A program made the translations under genes and the position numbers. A model generated the notes under the pieces. That model saw only the letters and a list, made by a program, of their open reading frames with translations, was not told the origin of the DNA and ran no database searches. From Lumbricus terrestris (taxonomy: Eukaryota > Annelida > Clitellata > Crassiclitellata > Lumbricidae), in NCBI GenBank assembly GCA_949752735.1, contig OX457036.1:18054933-18118932 (forward strand): DNA of 64,000 nt, read 5' to 3'. Positions 34,987 to 45,893 of the stretch are shown here, piece by piece; within the stretch, counting starts at the first letter, position 1, and each line of letters begins with the position of its first letter.

Positions 34987-37900
34987 CTGAAATTCAATCA
35001 ATCAATTCGTCAATCAATCACACGACCACTTCAATCATTAATTCAATCATTAATTCAACCATTAACTCAAAAAGACCGTTCCTCGTTTACAGAAATGACC
35101 ATAAGTACAAACGAAGAAATCAAAATGCAAAGTAAAAAAAAATATCTGTAGCAAATCAGTTGATTCCCATGAAAACAGCTGAAAATAATCATTCAAATCA
35201 GAAGTGCTATAAAATCGAGTAGAACAGCTAAGAAGATGATCATAACTTGAAGAGCATGAATGATTTCAAAAATCCATGAAAATCTCAGAAGCACGTCAGG
35301 TAAGACTGATATACTATGCTCCTGGTTTTTAAATCTAGTCTTTGCAACCTGTGTACTGTTTCTGATCAGTTCAATGAACGACCTCCCATACATAACATTT
35401 ATTCCTCGTTTATAATCTTGAATTTATTCCTCTGTGAGAAGTTAAATGTTTTGAAGAGTGAGATGGTGATTGCAAGACGTAATTTTTCCAACAACCAAGA
35501 ATGTAAGATTAAACGATAAAAAGCAAAACTGCACTGGAAACAAGACAGAACAACTATTGTTCAATGCATGCCATCCGACAAACAAAGATGAAGTGTGATA
35601 GAACAAGAATTGTTGTGACAAAGCCACTGTAAAGACATGGCCGTTCTGAAAAGAACATATACATGACAAACCAGATGCAGGGGCAAGACCATTGTTATTT
35701 TATTTGTCAATCGATAATAACAAAATTTAATAATAAAGTCACTAAAGGCAACATTAGTAGGCATCGAAAGGCGAAACCAGAAGGGATGAATGAGTCTCAA
35801 TAACTAGGGTAACAGCATTTTCAACAGTGTCACAAATTCATCAGATTTTGTTAACTATCTAAGTGCACTGCTATTTTAAATATTTCCATAACAAGGCACA
35901 CTCAATACTTTGAATATCACTTCATTGTACAAATAATTTTACGATCATTTGGACAGTAACTATGCAGGTAATCGGGGATTTTTGGTCGCTAGCCGCGTTT
36001 CTGTTAAAGTTTTCCTGCACTCACTCAGGAAGACAAATTAAAGCTTGTACTGAGCGTCAACAGTATAATGCATGTGAGAAGTAGATTGCTATTAACTATG
36101 CTGTATAAATAATCCCAATTGCAATTCAAGCTTGACACTGATAGTGAAATTGAATCAGCTGATGAAATCTCTTTTTATCGTTTCAAGTGACCTGAGGGTA
36201 AATGCCTCGTTCTTTCCAACTTGGTATCATTCCTGGATGCTCATTCTTAGTTGGCAAACATCTTTGGCATGAACACGGACGGCATAAAGCAGTAGCTAGG
36301 AGCAACAGAAATGGCACTAAAACTTCTCTTACTCATTTTAACCCACACCAGGAATAATAGTCTAGTGTTAGTACATTTATCAAACGTACCTGGTTAGTTA
36401 TAAAAGGCAAGGCGGAAAAAAGAAATGACTACAACGAATTTTATCCTCTACGATCAGCTTCTGATCTTATGCATCTGTAATCGCAAAACAAGAACAGAAA
36501 ACTAGAGGCCGGCCAGTACATGTGCACTGAAGGCCTCTCAATAACAAATCAAAACTCACTAGATCATGCAGGATGGAGGTTGTTATAAAAGATTTTAAAA
36601 GCTCGTTAGGTGATGACTAATCTAAAAACTACAGGTTAAGGTAATTAAATTTACAACTATATCTGGTCTTGTCATATGTATATGGTTTTATTGAATGTGT
36701 GACATAAATTCTAACCCTTTACCGACCAAACGTGCAGTAAATGCTAATATTGGGAAATCCTACATGTCCATGGTCGGTAAAGAGTTACACTTTTCTCATT
36801 CACTTTCTGGTTTCAAAAATGCAATATGTACAATACATTCTCAACAGATCTGTCAATTCAAAACCAACCTCAATGTGATCAAATTAAAGTCTGCCCAAAA
36901 AACTAGCACTTGTTTTGGTGCGATAAGCAATTAAGCATGTTAAAAAAACGTGCATATTGGAAAAAAATCTGCGTGTAAACAGCCAACCTGCATGCTCCAA
37001 AACAATCTGTGAGTTTAAAACAGGAATGCAAGTCTTGAATGGATAATTATGTGTGCATTAAACTGTGCAAATAAAAAATTTATAATACCCAACATTGGTT
37101 TCTTCTAAGAACAGTTCAGCTAAGGAAGTGCAACACTGGATTTATATTACTAGACATTGGATGTACATGAATTTCATAATCCAAAATGAACTTGCACATG
37201 CCAAATCACAGGAAAAGTAGCACTGCTCAGTTGAATTTAATTCTTAATTTCGCCTGGAAATGATCTTGGATAATTTCAGTGACGTGAAAATGTGCATTCA
37301 TACTGCTACTGTGTGTAATGTGTATCTGTGTTGTATGTATAACATAAGCTCATGTGCATATGAGCTAACATGATATAATCTGCATGCAAGAAATGACGGT
37401 ACCAGCGTAACTGTGAAATCATGAATATGTGCGAACATGGCACATGCAAGACATTTTTTAAAAACATTTTTCTGAAATTCTCTTATCCAAAAATATTTAC
37501 GCGCCAGGAACATTCTTAACATTCAAAATCCATTATCAACAGCTATACACAAGCAAAAAATAACTACAAAGCAAGTTTACCACTCAATTTAAACTAAATT
37601 GAGCCAAACTACCAATACCTACTAGAATTTAGATCCTTCTCAAACAATAATAAGAAAGCAAACTAATGCAATTTTGGCATCAATAGGAACATTAACCCTT
37701 TAATGCTGAGATGGTAGTAAATGGTATGGGAAATCCTATACCCTCCGGCATTAAAGGGTTAAGTAATGGTACTAGCCTAGCGGAAACTATAAGGTGCATG
37801 TACCTGAATGACGCATTTCAAACGTTTATACACGATTATTTCAAAACAAGCAAATGGGCAGACACTAGTGAAGCTTTAGTTGTCTCTCTAGTCCTAATAA

Positions 37901-40900
37901 TTACAATTAAGAGCCGTGGTTATAATTAGTCATTGTTATCTTAAATGATTTTCAGTTTTCGGTTAAGACTTTATAGCTAATACAGAGAATACTTTTGCCA
38001 TTCAGTTATGATATCCCAAGCCTTAGTTTTAGTCATACCCAGCAAAATCCAAAAAATGCATTTTTGTAGCAAGATATTTTGTGACAGCAATGCATTCTAC
38101 AGATAGACTGACATTAACTATCAAAAAACCTATCAAAGTTATCAATGAAAGTTTACACCCTTTAATTTTTGCTAAGTCCGCTTGTTTTTAAACTTCTGAA
38201 TTGTTTTAAGAAGTCGGGCCAAATTTCTAAAAGTTTCAAATCTCTTAAATCAGAACTTCACCTTTAACACGTTGACCACCCAGTACGAGTTACCTCGTAC
38301 TACATACAGCCAGTCATTTAATATGGCGTGTAGGCAGTCAATGTGTTAAGGAAAGTATATAAGAAACAAATCTACAAAAAAATAGATATAAAACAGGTTT
38401 TTTTTATATAACCAGACACAAAATAGTTGCTACATACATAAAACTGGCTGAAAACTATGATATCTTCCTAAATAATTTCAAGCAAAAAAACTTGATTAAT
38501 GTCCATGGTAACACGGACAAATGAAAAACGAGAAACCTTGTTGTAATCTTTGGTGCTGCGTTGAGATCCATTGTTAACGTCGACGTACACTTTAACTTGA
38601 TTCTCTGACACGTGGTAAGCGGCCGCCAGCGAATCGGCATTCACCGTAGACTGACGCTGCGGCCTGTTAGAAATTCTGTCCAACCAAAGCAATGTCGTAC
38701 ATGTAACGATGTATCTAAATATCATTCTGAGAACACCCCTCAAAAGCATTGCCAAGATGGTTGTCGAAGGAAAAGTGATTCAAACTGTGCAGTCAGACAA
38801 AAGCAGAATGTGCGTCTTCATTTTTCTTCAGTCAATTTAATGAAACAATACATGCATATTCATGGGAAGTTTATTTTGGAAACAGGATCCGATGTACGAC
38901 AGTTTCTTGTGTTGTTGTATGGAAGTGAAGGCACAGAAGATCTAAATTGGCAGTGCTCAACCAACATTGTGACTACCTCAAATCTGATAAAATACAGCTC
39001 TTTTAAGCATATGTACCAGATCTGTGCTTTAATTCAGCCTTAATAAAAAAAATCTATGAAACAAATAAATGTTCTCAATATTTATGGTGACCAATGATGT
39101 CAAAATGTTAGCACAGTTTCAATACAACAATCCTTTCACATTCGCTATAATTAAAGTTGTTATAGCTCACAGGGAAATGTTACATCTACCAGCAAATAAA
39201 TATAATATGTCAGAAACCAGATTTTCCTATAATTTTTAATCATTTAACAGCTAACAATTATTGATTATAACAAAATAAATACTTTCTTCATGTTTATGGA
39301 CTTAATGTCCACCTTTCTTTGATATTATAAGCTATTCTAAGACCACCATATGCTCTTTATGTTTTGAATGAATAGGCCTATGCCGTCTTTTATTGATCAG
39401 GTAATTCATGAGTTTGTAACATTGAAACATCATAGCCTTGTCATCTATTTCCTTCACCACTAATAATTTTTCATCGCAGGAATAGAAAGAGACCAGTTTG
39501 TTGAACTATCATGTGATAGCGGATTGAAGAGCAAATTCTAGCAAGACATGTCGTGTGATTTCTGGCTGAAACCAAGAGCTAAATAAAGATATACTAAGTT
39601 TTTAAAGCATGTCATGTCTGTGTGAAACAGATTTTCGCTTGCAATCAAGAACAAATACAGAAGAAATCCTGAACTCGATATGCATTTGTGGGGCGCGGTG
39701 GTGTAGAGATGGCGTCGTTGCCTTGAAGCCGGAAGGTTCGAGGTTCGAATCCACCTCGCCGCGTAAGGACCTTGGGCAAGTTCTTCACTCACAATTGCTC
39801 AGCGCTTCGGCGTGAAACTCCGATACAGTGTCCGCTCTGCATTCGGGAGCGCCTCTGAGTAGAGAGAGCTTGAAGGGGCGCTATAACAAGTGCACATACA
39901 AACAAATTTGAAATGGACAAATATTAAACCAGATATTGTTAGTCTGTGCTTGTCAAAACAAGTCCACAGATAACATCAACAATTTATCAGAAAGATTTAA
40001 TTTTCACTTTTCGGTGATATAAATTAAATGTAATAGTCTAATTTTTCTACCTACGACACTAACGTCGGTTTCACCAACGACTAAAATGACTTTTAGCTGT
40101 CAATCTTCACACTCTCATGTTGTTTGTGATCCGACCTTGCTAGTGGTAAGACAACATTCGATATTCTTAACTAGAGAGGACACTCAGGACAGTGGAGGTA
40201 TTTTAGAAATGAAGTTCGAAAACAGGTGCTCTAGGGCATGCTAGGTTACCAACAAACTGAACAAAATACAGTCTCAGGCCATTGTTATAAAAGTGCCATA
40301 AAAGTGTAAGTTACTTACTTTGGCCAAACAGGGCCACAGAGGAGATATTCACAGTTCCTCCAACAACCCAAGTGATATGGATTCGTAATTCCTTTCATCT
40401 TTCCTGTCACCTGCAAACCGACATCATAGGAACTAGAACAATCCAAATCTACATCATCACGCATTTTAGTAGAACGTGACACCTACAGATCTTTGTTAAT
40501 TGCAAATATAATTTTTAAATACAGCACTCATCACAAGTTTAGATACTGTATAATGTCTAGCATGGTTACTGACACATGACTGAAGCAACAAACAACTTTA
40601 AACGTTATTCTTTAATCGTGTGGACTTTAAACCATGAGTGAAAAGTTTTTCCATGTCTAGAAGGCAGTGCCAATATGTATAATCTTCAAATATTTAACAA
40701 GCTCACTCACATCATCCATTACTCTACCGGGCCCGGTAGAGTAATGGATAACACGCTGGCATAGAGTGCGAGAGGTAGCGAGTTCGAGCCCCCGTTGGGT
40801 GGATTTGCTTTGTAGGCGGCTATTAGCGCCGATTATTGCAGGCTGTCTGCTCAGTGCATTCTGTGATCTGCGTTGGGAATTGTTCAAACTGCATAATTGT

Positions 40901-43900
40901 GCACTGTAAACGGTCACGTTCTGTCAACCGCATTGTGGAATAAAGAGAATATTATCATTATTATTGTCAATGCCATCATCACCACTAACGCTTTACCATC
41001 ATTAACCATCACATTTTGATACCAGTGATGAGTAAACTAAGTAGAAACAGCACCAATTGATCAGCAATTCTCACCTGTTCATTTGTCGTTCTTCCCCGGG
41101 CGATAAGCACAACGTGGAAACACGTCAAGCCAAGAATAGGGATACTCAGCAAACCAATTATTACCATAACACACATTCTGTACAGAATTCAGTTAAGGAT
41201 ATAATTTCTAATGACAACAAAATTCTATTCACAGTCAAGAAGATTTTTGACACCATGCACTGCACTTTATTCTGGCGACTATAGCCATAAGAGATGACCA
41301 CGGAAAGTGCATTTACTTTACCATTAAATTCCACAAAACAAAAAATATATTGAATAAAATTACAAAATTAAATCTCAAAACCTCAAACCTCAGGCTATAT
41401 TGAATACTACGGAACTAAAACTCGAAAACCTTGACCTCAAAACTAAGACAATGTTGAATATTAGAAAGCTAAAACCAAAAACTCAACCTTAAAAAGTAAA
41501 ACTATATTGAATATGTGAAAACAAGTCTAGAAATAATCTATCAGTAGGAGTTGTCAAAAGCTTGACTGTAGAGTCCAGAATACACACAAACAACATCACA
41601 TTCAAGGATCTAAATATTGTGCATAACATCTGTAACATTCAGAAACATTTGCAGGGCAGGAACTTCTCCAGATTTTTCTTAAATAACAGATTTGGCAACT
41701 AGTCTAGAAATGCTTCGATGGCCATGCGGCCGAAAAACATTCAAAGATACGAGACGATGTTGTTCGGTGTGGCCAGAAACTTTTTGTGGTCCAAAACGTA
41801 AATTACACAGAGCGCGAAAATGCTGAACATATGAAGACTGAGCGAGACGAGAAACTGGAAGAAGTAGCGGTAATTCCGACGACCAACGCAGTTATTCACC
41901 CACGGACAGTGGTGGTCAAACACCTACGCATCAGAACAACAACAGCACACACTAAGTAAAAACAGATAAGACAAAAATATTTTTTAATATTGACCAATTG
42001 CCATACGCATTTTGGTGTACATACAATCACACATGGTTCATTAAATTATATAACATCTATAGCGCCAATCAAATGTCAAATGCTTTAAAGTATGTTTTAA
42101 AGGCATGTCCAACATCATTTTTCGCATTTTATCATCAATATTCTGTCGTGAAAAAGCTTATCAATTATCGTGTTTGCCTCAAAGTTCATAAATAGATTAA
42201 ATATCTCTAAAAAATAAAAAAATGTATAACATCAAAAATTCGTCAAAAAATTATTAATCATAAATCCAATATAAATGCATGCTCTTCTAATGACAACTAT
42301 TTTTATACTGCACCTTAGTTTACAAGACATGACATTTTAAAAACAAGATTAAGCATCCTTGTTAAAAATTATTTCCTCGTTAGGTGGTCAACCCTATCGA
42401 TAATTCGATCGTGCAGTCTTGGCCTCATCAACGGTGTGGAAGGAGTGTGTTCAATACATGTCCTTGATCAAGCAGGACAGAGCTCTGTGAAGAGCCTCCT
42501 GTTCCTCAGTCTACATAACACCTACACTAGAAAATATTAGTAACAAATGCACATCATCTTAATAAAACAGTCTTAAAATGCAAAACTTTGTGTAGATCAG
42601 TTAAATAGGCATGCACGGTGAACCTTTGTGACATACTAAACGAGCGTCATAAAAATCCAAACAATAAGTGCGAACATCTATATACTATAATTCTGACATT
42701 GGTCCTTCCATTTTAAATGTTTAACACGATAGTTACTAGTTGCGTTTGCTTCCCAGTCACGTTTGACACACACTCATTGTTCAAAGCGTTAAGCGTGCAG
42801 ACATTTTATAACAATAAACATCACATTGTAGATCACAAGTCTGTTGTTCCTGGCACACGTCTTTGTCAACTGCCGGCATTTGTTCACAGGAGCTGTACAA
42901 ACATTTGCAACTCTCTGTCTCTGTATCTCTGTCCGTCTCTGCCTCTGTCTGTCTTTTTCTTCCAGTCTGACAGTTCTCTGGTCACAATGTAAAATTCAAA
43001 ACTGTACACAGTAACATAATGAAATTTCAGTGGTGCAGACTGTATTAATAGTGTATTATGTTGTTCCTACATGGGTATTTCCATACAATACTCTACTGCA
43101 AATTTAGACACACTCACCTCAATGCAGTTGTTGCATACACTGCAGTGAGAACTGCGAGGCGGGCGGTAAAATCTGCAAGTTGCACACCACTTCATTCGTA
43201 CAGTTACACCGTGGATCTCTACACTTTTGTGCAGCGGATTTGGCAGTTCTCCGTCCTTTATCAGCTCATCTCGAGCTACAATGTGTCACATAATCATAGA
43301 AACATTAAATATCTGTAAAAGCAAACGTGTACATGCAGTCATTTCATAGTTTCCTGTCTAGTTACTCTAGTATACATAGTTACTTATTAACTTAAATAAC
43401 TGGCAATCCTGGATGTACGTAATCTTTGTCTTCATGCAACCATAGACAACCAAAATAACCCATTTAAAAAGATTTCTAGTTTGACAATGGAACATCTTTT
43501 GTAAACTTCGCAACACCCACAGCACAGTTGAAAAACAATAGAATCCAGATAACAAAAAAAATTGTGCAACTTTACAAAAGGAAATAACTTTAATGTCATG
43601 ACCGTTATGACAATCTAAGAATTTGAAGTGAAAATGTAACCGTATCTAATAAAGACACAATTTATACCTCGTGGATAAACACCAGGGTCCATGAAGGTAG
43701 CAAAACCGAAATTTGCAATGACGAAAACTGTCAATAAGCCCTGGTAGATGGCAATTCCGTAATGGTATGTCATTATCAGTTCAGGACACCTAGAAACAAC
43801 CAGCAAATAATGTCTTCATTTTTATAAACACAAAATATAATCAGTCCTCTCTGGTCTGTGCTGTGGAAAACATTTCTGCAAGTACTTACAGCTGATGATT

Positions 43901-45893
43901 TCCAAAACTAGTAATGAGAACACCTCAGACTAGTGCAGCCGCTAACACTAATAATACGAAGCACATATCTTATAATGACAGACTCAGGCTCAAATATCCC
44001 ATATGTTTCATATAATTTACAAATGCTGCACATTTTGTCATCAGAATATTTCCACAAGTATTCAATAACGCATTTCTGAGACATGAATAGATCTTTAATT
44101 ACTATAAAAATATAAACGCAGGAAAAATTTCACATCAGCAAACATCACAGACTCTTTTACTTTGGGTTTAAAGTGGGTGGGAACGGCGTTCCCACTGCTC
44201 TCGAATTTCTTTGCTTGCGTTCCCACTGCTCACCATGCATGAAACCATAAAAACATGGGAGTTCCCAATAAAACTTCATCAGTGTTCCCACTGCTCACAG
44301 TTGACATTCCCACTGCTCACACAAACCACTTTAACCACTGCTATTACTAGCGTGTGTTACTTACAAATTAGTGCATCCCTATTTCCCAGTTAAGTACTTG
44401 GCAGCTAAGTTGTTTTCCATAAATATAATGATAATTTTTTTTCATATGAAGAAAAACTTAAAATTTGATGAAATATAGGCATGCCCTACATCATTTTTTG
44501 CATTTTATCATCAATATTCTGTCATGAAAAAGCTTATCAATTAACGTGTCTGCTTCAAAGTTCATAAATAAATGAAATATATCTAAAAATACAAAAATGT
44601 ATAACATCAGAAATTCATCAAAAAATCTATGAACAAAATAAAATGTAATTTACAAAAAAACTGCGAAATGTAACTAATTGTACGAAAAACTTGTAGCAAC
44701 CAGTGAATCATTAACAATTAGGGAATTTAGTCGAAAAATCATTGTTTAATAGTCTGCCTAGAAAATATATGACTTTGGCACTCACAACGATAAGAACGAG
44801 GTCGCCGTATTTTAATATAAAAAGATCTATCACATCGAACATAGTGTATCTCTTTACAGAGCCTATACAAAATTGACTGACTGCCAAATTTTATGTTTCT
44901 AACTGTGCTGAAAAACAAAAAAATAACTGCAGAGTAGTGATCAATTGAGCTAGGACTAAATGTTTTTCCTAATCAGATGAGATTGGCACAACTATCACTG
45001 AGCAGTCAACATAACGATATAATTCATTCGTTTTGACTTGGCGGATGAAAAGACATAATCACAGCAAAATGGTCAATAACCAAGAAGAGGACTTAGTACA
45101 CAAATTGAAATGCATGGATGTGAATGTTTACAAAATTAAGGCCATTATTTTCGTCTATAACTTCATAAAATCATTGGAAAAACTCAGGATACTTTGCAGA
45201 ATCTACATGTCCTCTTGTTAAAAAAATATAAATAGAACTCTAAATATAGAGACCTTATATGCCAAACAAACACTTTTTTGTTGTGTGGTCGTAACCGATC
45301 ACATTCGCAGCAAAAGAGTTAAATTCATACAACACAGCTAGATAGAAAATGTGCATGCAGCAAGTACTTTTCTGGGTGCTATGCTACATGTATCAATACA
45401 AGTAACTTGTGGTATTTTGTTAACTACTTTCTTGGAAACCATTCAACATCATCACCTAAGTAATAAAGAACAGAAAATAAAAGCGCTCTGTTTAAACAGC
45501 AACCACGTACTAGATGTATCTATATAGCACTGATTGACGTCTTAAGAGAGCACTCCCTCGATCTCCGTTTATTAATTCAAACTGACTTTCCAAGTACTGG
45601 TTAGTGCTACTTTCCAGTTAATAAAGATATTAAAACTAAACAGTCATTTTCAGCTGGTAAAAAAGTACAGAGAATCACCAACAAGCATAGATTAAAATGC
45701 TGCTCCGAGACACAGAAAAAGGGCAACTACAGAGGCTGCTAGTTTACAATTGCACACTGCGAGTAGGCTACACAACATCAACAAAAACTTACACGAAAAC
45801 AAAAAAGAGACTGGTACAACTGAGAAGTAGCAGCCAGGCACAGGCCGCGGGTATGATCTTGGTCGAAGGCTTACAAGACGGCATTCTACTCAT
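34237..45893 (-). CDS. ZDHHC8: ZDHHC5/8-like palmitoyltransferase, 8 exons
   Basis: Integral membrane protein S-acyltransferase that attaches palmitate to cysteines of client proteins. Coding exons (minus strand): 45793-45893, 43668-43789, 43118-43275, 41751-41923, 41075-41177, 40319-40410, 38537-38675, 34237-34986; total 1638 nt, 545 aa. Seen: a first membrane segment about residues 12-33, a second about 43-66 followed by DPG at 68-70, a cysteine-rich domain (C105, C108, H118, C119, C122, C125), the catalytic D130-H-H-C133, two more membrane segments about 146-168 and 184-210, TTxE as TTNE at 215-218, and a PaCCT-like [10 protein letters not shown] at 229-238. The residue after C235, often a second Cys in this family, is Trp. 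The tail is disordered, Ser/Pro/Arg-rich, and ends EYKV, a class II PDZ-ligand form as in ZDHHC5/8. Vertebrate ZDHHC5/8 are longer (over 700 aa), so extra exons may hide in the 3.5-kb intron 7. ATG 45893 is first in frame; ATG 45884 is an alternative. Confidence 0.94.
36715..36784. mobile_element. Mini inverted repeat, same family (ZDHHC intron 7)
   Basis: CCCTTTACCGACCA...TGGTCGGTAAAGAG. Flanks CTAA and TTAC are decayed TTAA. The interior TGGGAAATCCTA is shared with 37696. Confidence 0.7.
37696..37758. mobile_element. TTAA-flanked mini inverted repeat (ZDHHC intron 7)
   Basis: TTAA + CCCTTTAATGC...GCATTAAAGGG + TTAA. 63 bp, perfect arms and perfect TTAA. Confidence 0.85.
38268..38345. mobile_element. 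TTAA-flanked mini inverted repeat (ZDHHC intron 7)
   Basis: TTAA + CACGTTGACCACC...GGCAGTCAATGTG + TTAA, with an inner hairpin GTACGAGttaccTCGTAC. Confidence 0.7.
38537..38675 (-). CDS. ZDHHC8: ZDHHC exon 7
   Basis: Encodes [15 protein letters not shown] through [13 protein letters not shown] to KDYNK. The QxxVxVxxNNG stretch corresponds to the conserved post-DHHC segment of ZDHHC5/8. Acceptor GGACAG; the donor GTTTCT is weaker than the others. Confidence 0.85.
39690..39907 (+). mobile_element. tRNA-derived SINE, family 1, full length (ZDHHC intron 6)
   Basis: Head GGGGCGCGGTGGTGTAGAG, box B GGTTCGAATCC, middle CTCAGCGCTTCGGCGTG, tail GAGCGCCTCTGAGTAGAGAG...GGGGCGCTATAAC. Best reference copy in the window. 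Confidence 0.92.
40319..40410 (-). CDS. ZDHHC8: ZDHHC exon 6 (PaCCT-like motif)
   Basis: Encodes [20 protein letters not shown] and ends CGPVWP. Acceptor TTTGCAG, donor GTAAGT. VTGK directly after NEQ is typical of ZDHHC5/8. Confidence 0.93.
40714..40749. repeat. 36-bp perfect palindrome at SINE border
   Basis: ATCCATTACTCTACCGGG and its exact complement, no spacer. The right half is the first bases of the SINE head at 40732. Confidence 0.95.
40732..40955 (+). mobile_element. SINE family 2, tRNA-Arg-like head (ZDHHC intron 5)
   Basis: TAGAGTAATGGATAACACGC (box A region) and GCGAGTTCGAGCCCC (box B) resemble a tRNA-Arg. Followed by CTTTGTAGGCGGCTATTAGC, and ends AATAAAGAG then ATTATT repeats. 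Confidence 0.75.
41075..41177 (-). CDS. ZDHHC8: ZDHHC exon 5 (fourth membrane segment, TTxE)
   Basis: Encodes [16 protein letters not shown] followed by ARGRTTNEQ. Acceptor TACAG, donor GTGAGA. TTNE is the family's TTxE motif at the cytosolic end of the last membrane segment. Confidence 0.94.
41340..41520. repeat. Degenerate about 60-bp repeats (ZDHHC intron 4)
   Basis: Three imperfect units with ATATTGAATA and AAAACTCAAAACCTT-like text. AT-rich, intronic. Confidence 0.5.
41751..41923 (-). CDS. ZDHHC8: ZDHHC exon 4 (DHHC catalytic core)
   Basis: Starts [20 protein letters not shown] and continues through the third membrane segment. The donor GTATCT was chosen over the nearby GTCTCG because it alone keeps phase with exon 5 and gives NNIVSMCVMV, which aligns without gaps to the family. 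Confidence 0.95.
42101..42252. repeat. Intronic repeat, copy 1 (ZDHHC intron 3)
   Basis: AGGCATGTCCAACATCATTT... matches 44477-44628 at roughly 85-90% identity by eye, same orientation. Confidence 0.8.
43118..43275 (-). CDS. ZDHHC8: ZDHHC exon 3 (cysteine-rich domain)
   Basis: Encodes [14 protein letters not shown], then the zinc-binding cysteines and [15 protein letters not shown]. Acceptor TTGTAG, donor GTGAGT. No start or stop in the exon, so it is only visible by translating the reverse strand across the splice sites. Confidence 0.95.
43668..43789 (-). CDS. ZDHHC8: ZDHHC exon 2 (second membrane segment, DPG)
   Basis: Encodes [11 protein letters not shown] through the hydrophobic stretch to MDPGVYPR. 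Acceptor TTTCTAG, donor GTATAA. Joining to exon 3 makes PRA-RDE, as expected for the family. Confidence 0.93.
44185..44325. repeat. GTTCCCACTGCTCAC motif cluster (ZDHHC intron 1)
   Basis: The 13-mer TTCCCACTGCTCA or close variants occur four times within 140 bp with uneven spacing. Confidence 0.6.
44477..44628. repeat. Intronic repeat, copy 2 (ZDHHC intron 1)
   Basis: Pair of the 42101 segment, sharing CATTTTATCATCAATATTCT and AAAAAGCTTATCAATTA. Confidence 0.8.
45793..45893 (-). CDS. ZDHHC8: ZDHHC exon 1
   Basis: Begins [15 protein letters not shown] and runs into the first membrane segment. An in-frame stop lies 11 codons before the ATG. The donor is GTAAGT; two bases of a split Val codon remain (phase 2). 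It is too short to appear as a long open frame and was found by matching the next exon's phase and the family's N terminus. Confidence 0.85.
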
